DNA from: Gammaproteobacteria bacterium
Lineage (GTDB): Bacteria > Pseudomonadota > Gammaproteobacteria > Steroidobacterales > Steroidobacteraceae
DNA length: 7,135 nt
Direction of reading: 5' to 3'
Assembly (NCBI GenBank): GCA_029857655.1
Contig: JAOUGR010000105.1
Coordinates: forward strand, 1 to 7,135
Shown piece after piece: positions 4,953-7,135 of this stretch. Within the stretch, counting starts at the first letter, position 1. Every line of letters begins with the position of its first letter. The notes under the pieces were generated by a model, which made no database searches, was not told where the DNA came from, and was given only the letters and a program-made list of their open reading frames with translations. The position numbers were made by a program, and so were the translations under genes.

Positions 4953-6323
4953 TCAGAACACGCCCTCGCCGTAGGACTCGGCCACGAGGTCCTTGAATTG
5001 CGTGTACTCGCCGAGGAATGTCAGCTGCACCTCGCCGATCGGCCCATTGCGCTGCTTCGCGATGATGATGTCGGCAATGCCCTTGCGAGTCGTATTCGGG
5101 TCGTAAACCTCTTCGCGGTAGATCAGCAATATGAGGTCGCTGTCCTGTTCGATCGCGCCGGACTCGCGCAGGTCGGACATCACCGGCTTCTTGTCAGTGC
5201 GTTGTTCCACTGCCCGATTGAGCTGTGACAGGGCCACGACGGGCACCTGCAGTTCCTTGGCAAGCGCCTTGAGACTGCGGGAAATCTCGGAAATCTCCGT
5301 GGCGCGGTTTTCCTTGGTCCCGCTCACCTGCATCAGCTGCAGGTAGTCGACGATGATCAGCCCCAGCCCTTTTTCGCGCTTCAGCCGGCGCGCGCGCGCG
5401 CGCACTTCGGTCGGGGTCAGCGCCGGCGTCTCGTCCACGTACAACGGTGCATTCGACAACTGCGCCATGGCTCCCTGGATGCGTGACCAGTCTTCCTCGG
5501 TGAAGCTGCCGGTACGCAGGTGAGTCTGGTTCACGCGCCCGAGCGACGCAATCAGGCGCAGCGTCAGCTGCTCGGCCGACATTTCCATCGAAAAGATGGC
5601 CGACGGCACGCCCTTTGCAATCGCGGCGTACTCGGCGATGTTGACTGCGAGCGTCGTTTTGCCCATCGACGGACGTCCGGCGATAATGACCAGGTCGCCC
5701 GCCTGCAGTCCGGTGGTCTTGCGATCCAGCTGCGCGAATCCGGTCGGTACGCCTCGGATCTCGCCGGGTGTCTGGTGCAGGAGGTCGAGCCGGTCGATGG
5801 TCTGCGGCAGGACATCCTTGATCGCGACGAATCCCGACTTGCCGTGACTGCCGCGCTCGGCAATCTGGAAAACCCGCCGCTCGGCCTCGTCCACCAGTTC
5901 ACTCGCAGATCGGCCCCTGCCATCGAGTGCCGCGGTCGCAATTTCGCCCCCGGCCGTCACCAGCTGCCGCAGGATCGACCGTTCGCGGATGATCTCGGCA
6001 TAGGCGCGGACATTGGCGGCGCTCGGCGTGTCGCGGGCAATGGTGCCCAGATAGGCGAGCCCGCCCACTTCCTCGAGCCGGCCCTTGCGTTCGAGGTGCT
6101 CGGAGACGGTTACGGCATCGCAGGAGCCGCGGATTTCTGCGACTTCGGCGATCGCCTCGAAAATCTGCCGGTGGTCGCGGCGGTAAAAATCGACGGCAGT
6201 GACGATGTCGGCGACCGCATCCCAGGCATTGGCATCCAGCATCAGGCCGCCCAGCACCGCCTGCTCCGCCTCGACCGAATGCGGCGGCATGCGGACTTCG
6301 TCAGGGCGGATCATCGCTACCAT
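4953..6323 (-). CDS. dnaB: Replicative DNA helicase DnaB
   Basis: The hexameric 5'-3' helicase that unwinds DNA at the replication fork, interacting with primase and the loader. Counting from ATG 6323, the N-terminal domain begins at PPHSVEAEQAVLGG (about 13-26) and includes the TPSAAN motif (about 99-104). The RecA-like C-terminal domain has Walker A GRPSMGKTT (216-224), Walker B LIIVDYLQL (322-330), ALSQLNR (364-370), DLRESGAIEQD (384-394) and the KQRNGP block (423-428). The roughly 456-residue protein is slightly shorter than E. coli DnaB because its N-terminal leader is short; no intein interrupts it. The start is uncertain: GTG 6338, ATG 6323 and ATG 6314 are all in frame and none has a good ribosome binding site. 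It lies 44 bases after rplI and 5 bases before alr. Confidence 0.97.
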   Translation of the reverse strand: MVAMIRPDEVRMPPHSVEAEQAVLGGLMLDANAWDAVADIVTAVDFYRRDHRQIFEAIAEVAEIRGSCDAVTVSEHLERKGRLEEVGGLAYLGTIARDTPSAANVRAYAEIIRERSILRQLVTAGGEIATAALDGRGRSASELVDEAERRVFQIAERGSHGKSGFVAIKDVLPQTIDRLDLLHQTPGEIRGVPTGFAQLDRKTTGLQAGDLVIIAGRPSMGKTTLAVNIAEYAAIAKGVPSAIFSMEMSAEQLTLRLIASLGRVNQTHLRTGSFTEEDWSRIQGAMAQLSNAPLYVDETPALTPTEVRARARRLKREKGLGLIIVDYLQLMQVSGTKENRATEISEISRSLKALAKELQVPVVALSQLNRAVEQRTDKKPVMSDLRESGAIEQDSDLILLIYREEVYDPNTTRKGIADIIIAKQRNGPIGEVQLTFLGEYTQFKDLVAESYGEGVF

Positions 6324-6345
6324 GGCTTGAGCATACACGCAGGGC

Positions 6346-6368
6346 GACGCCCGGGCGCCGCCGGCGTC
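6346..6368 (-). other. Short GC-rich inverted repeat between rplI and dnaB
   Basis: GACGCC (6346-6351) and GGCGTC (6363-6368) form a 6-base-pair stem around an 11-base GC-rich loop. The structure touches the rplI stop codon and lies just upstream of the possible dnaB starts. There is no T-run, so it is unlikely to be an intrinsic terminator. It might modulate expression between the two genes or have no function. Confidence 0.3.
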
Positions 6369-6817
6369 TACTCCTCCGCGGTTACTGTCAGCGGCACCTC
6401 GATGTCGATGTCGCTGTGCAGGTGCAGGGTGATGACATGCTCGCCGACCATGCGGATGGGACCGCCCGGCAGGCGCACTTCTGCGCGCTCGATCTTGTGG
6501 CCGGCCGCCGAACAGGCCTCGGCAATGTCGGTCGTGCTGATGGAACCGAACAGCTTTCCTTCGCTGCCGGCCTTCGCGGTCAGCGTGAGCTTGAAGCCTT
6601 CGAGCGCCTTGGCGCGCGTCTTGGCGGCCGCGAGTTCCGTGGCGGCACGGACCTCGAGCTCGGCGCGCCGGGCTTCAAACTTCGCGATGTTCTCGGGCGT
6701 TGCCAGCGTCGCCTTGCCACCCGGCAACAGGTAATTGCGGCCGAACCCCGGCTTGACCCTGACCCGGTCGCCGATGTCGCCCAGATTGGCGATCTTTTCC
6801 AGGAGGATGATTTCCAT
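6368..6817 (-). CDS. rplI: 50S ribosomal protein L9
   Basis: A large-subunit protein that binds 23S rRNA near the base of the L1 stalk and projects from the ribosome. The 149-residue length matches the family. The N-terminal rRNA-binding domain carries the complete L9 signature from Gly13 to Thr40 (Gly13, Gly16, Val21, Gly24-Phe25, Asn28-Tyr29-Leu30, Gly34, Ala36, Thr40). A charged helix connects (about 41-75), with LFGSISTTDIAEA (89-101) in the C-terminal domain. ATG 6817 is the natural start, since MEIILLEK is the family N-terminus; GGAG lies 11 bases upstream, a little far. It lies 45 bases after the DUF2232 gene and precedes dnaB, the usual position in the rpsF-rpsR-rplI cluster of gammaproteobacteria. 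Confidence 0.98.
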   Translation of the reverse strand: MEIILLEKIANLGDIGDRVRVKPGFGRNYLLPGGKATLATPENIAKFEARRAELEVRAATELAAAKTRAKALEGFKLTLTAKAGSEGKLFGSISTTDIAEACSAAGHKIERAEVRLPGGPIRMVGEHVITLHLHSDIDIEVPLTVTAEE

Positions 6818-6862
6818 GATTGCACCGTCTCCGTTGTCTGTGGATGCTGGCCGGAACGCGCC

Positions 6863-7135
6863 CTAGGGGGCCGCGCCACCGGGCCTGCGCCCTACGCGTT
6901 CGCGAAAGCGGACCCAGGTGTCCGCGAAACCGATCCCGACCAGCGCCATGGGCAGCAGCAGCACGGCGACGTAGGCGAGTATGAGCGGCAATACGCCGAT
7001 GACCTGAAGCTCGCGCAGGCCATGCACGACTGCAAGCGCCTGCAGCAGGAAGGCGGCGGCCAGCACGAATACCAGGTCATCTGCCGGCTGCCAGGAATGT
7101 CCGAATGCCAGTTGCGCGCCGACGCTTACGGCGAA
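6863..7135 (-). CDS. DUF2232-type membrane protein, 5' partial (C-terminal 90 residues)
   Basis: The frame is open from the right edge to a TAG at 6865-6863, giving the last 90 residues of a multi-pass inner-membrane protein. Two strong hydrophobic segments are visible (about residues 22-40 and 45-70 of the visible part). They are followed by GFADTWVRFRERVG and a basic, Gly/Pro-rich tail ending GGAAP. This W-x-x-F-R-x-R ending, the LLQALAVVHG helix and the location directly before rplI fit the DUF2232 proteins found between rpsR and rplI in gammaproteobacteria such as Pseudomonas. The function of that family is not established. The assignment rests on context plus the C-terminal pattern; the missing N-terminal part could change the family call but not the membrane nature. 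Confidence 0.8.
   Translation of the reverse strand, partial: FAVSVGAQLAFGHSWQPADDLVFVLAAAFLLQALAVVHGLRELQVIGVLPLILAYVAVLLLPMALVGIGFADTWVRFRERVGRRPGGAAP

Noticed and set aside
4953..6323. Possible intein in DnaB, a common insertion site
   Set aside because: The Walker A, Walker B and downstream motifs are contiguous with normal spacing; there is no inserted segment.
5520..6734. A 404-codon open frame on the plus strand opposite dnaB and rplI
   Set aside because: It is antisense to two unmistakable conserved genes, and its composition (Arg/Ala/Gly-rich, no recognisable domain) is typical of an open shadow frame in GC-rich DNA.

Overview
The window is GC-rich, densely coding bacterial DNA with very short intergenic gaps. 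It looks like a gammaproteobacterial chromosome. The best taxonomic clue is the minus-strand order DUF2232 membrane protein - rplI - dnaB - alr, which is the arrangement known from Pseudomonas-type gammaproteobacteria downstream of rpsF-rpsR. The genus cannot be told from this sequence.

Left part, plus strand (1-1517): the end of a PP2C-type Ser/Thr protein phosphatase, followed 18 bases later by a protein with a canonical FHA phosphothreonine-binding domain and a second, degenerate FHA-like domain. Together they look like part of a Ser/Thr phosphorylation signalling locus whose kinase, if there is one, lies outside the window.

Right part, minus strand (7135 down to 1530): nine genes in one direction with no convincing terminator between them. 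Transcription runs from the DUF2232 protein (partial at the right edge) through rplI (ribosomal protein L9), dnaB (replicative helicase), alr (alanine racemase, GTG start), an extended-SDR NAD-dependent epimerase/dehydratase, an encapsulated-ferritin-type iron protein (EncFtn family), a MAPEG membrane protein (GTG start), a short LysE-like membrane ORF that is probably a remnant, and a second MAPEG protein. The first four are the conserved housekeeping core. The last five are an accessory tail appended after alr.

The most interesting item is the EncFtn gene. It keeps the residues expected for the ferroxidase centre, but it ends right after the ferritin-like domain, with no C-terminal encapsulin-targeting tail. 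The position directly downstream, where encapsulin loci usually carry the shell gene, is taken by a MAPEG membrane protein, and no shell gene occurs anywhere in the window. This could be a stand-alone EncFtn acting without a nanocompartment, co-transcribed with replication and cell-wall genes and next to membrane proteins of a glutathione/lipid-peroxide family. No mobile element, CRISPR array, tRNA or rRNA was seen, and there is no gene-free stretch longer than about 80 bases.
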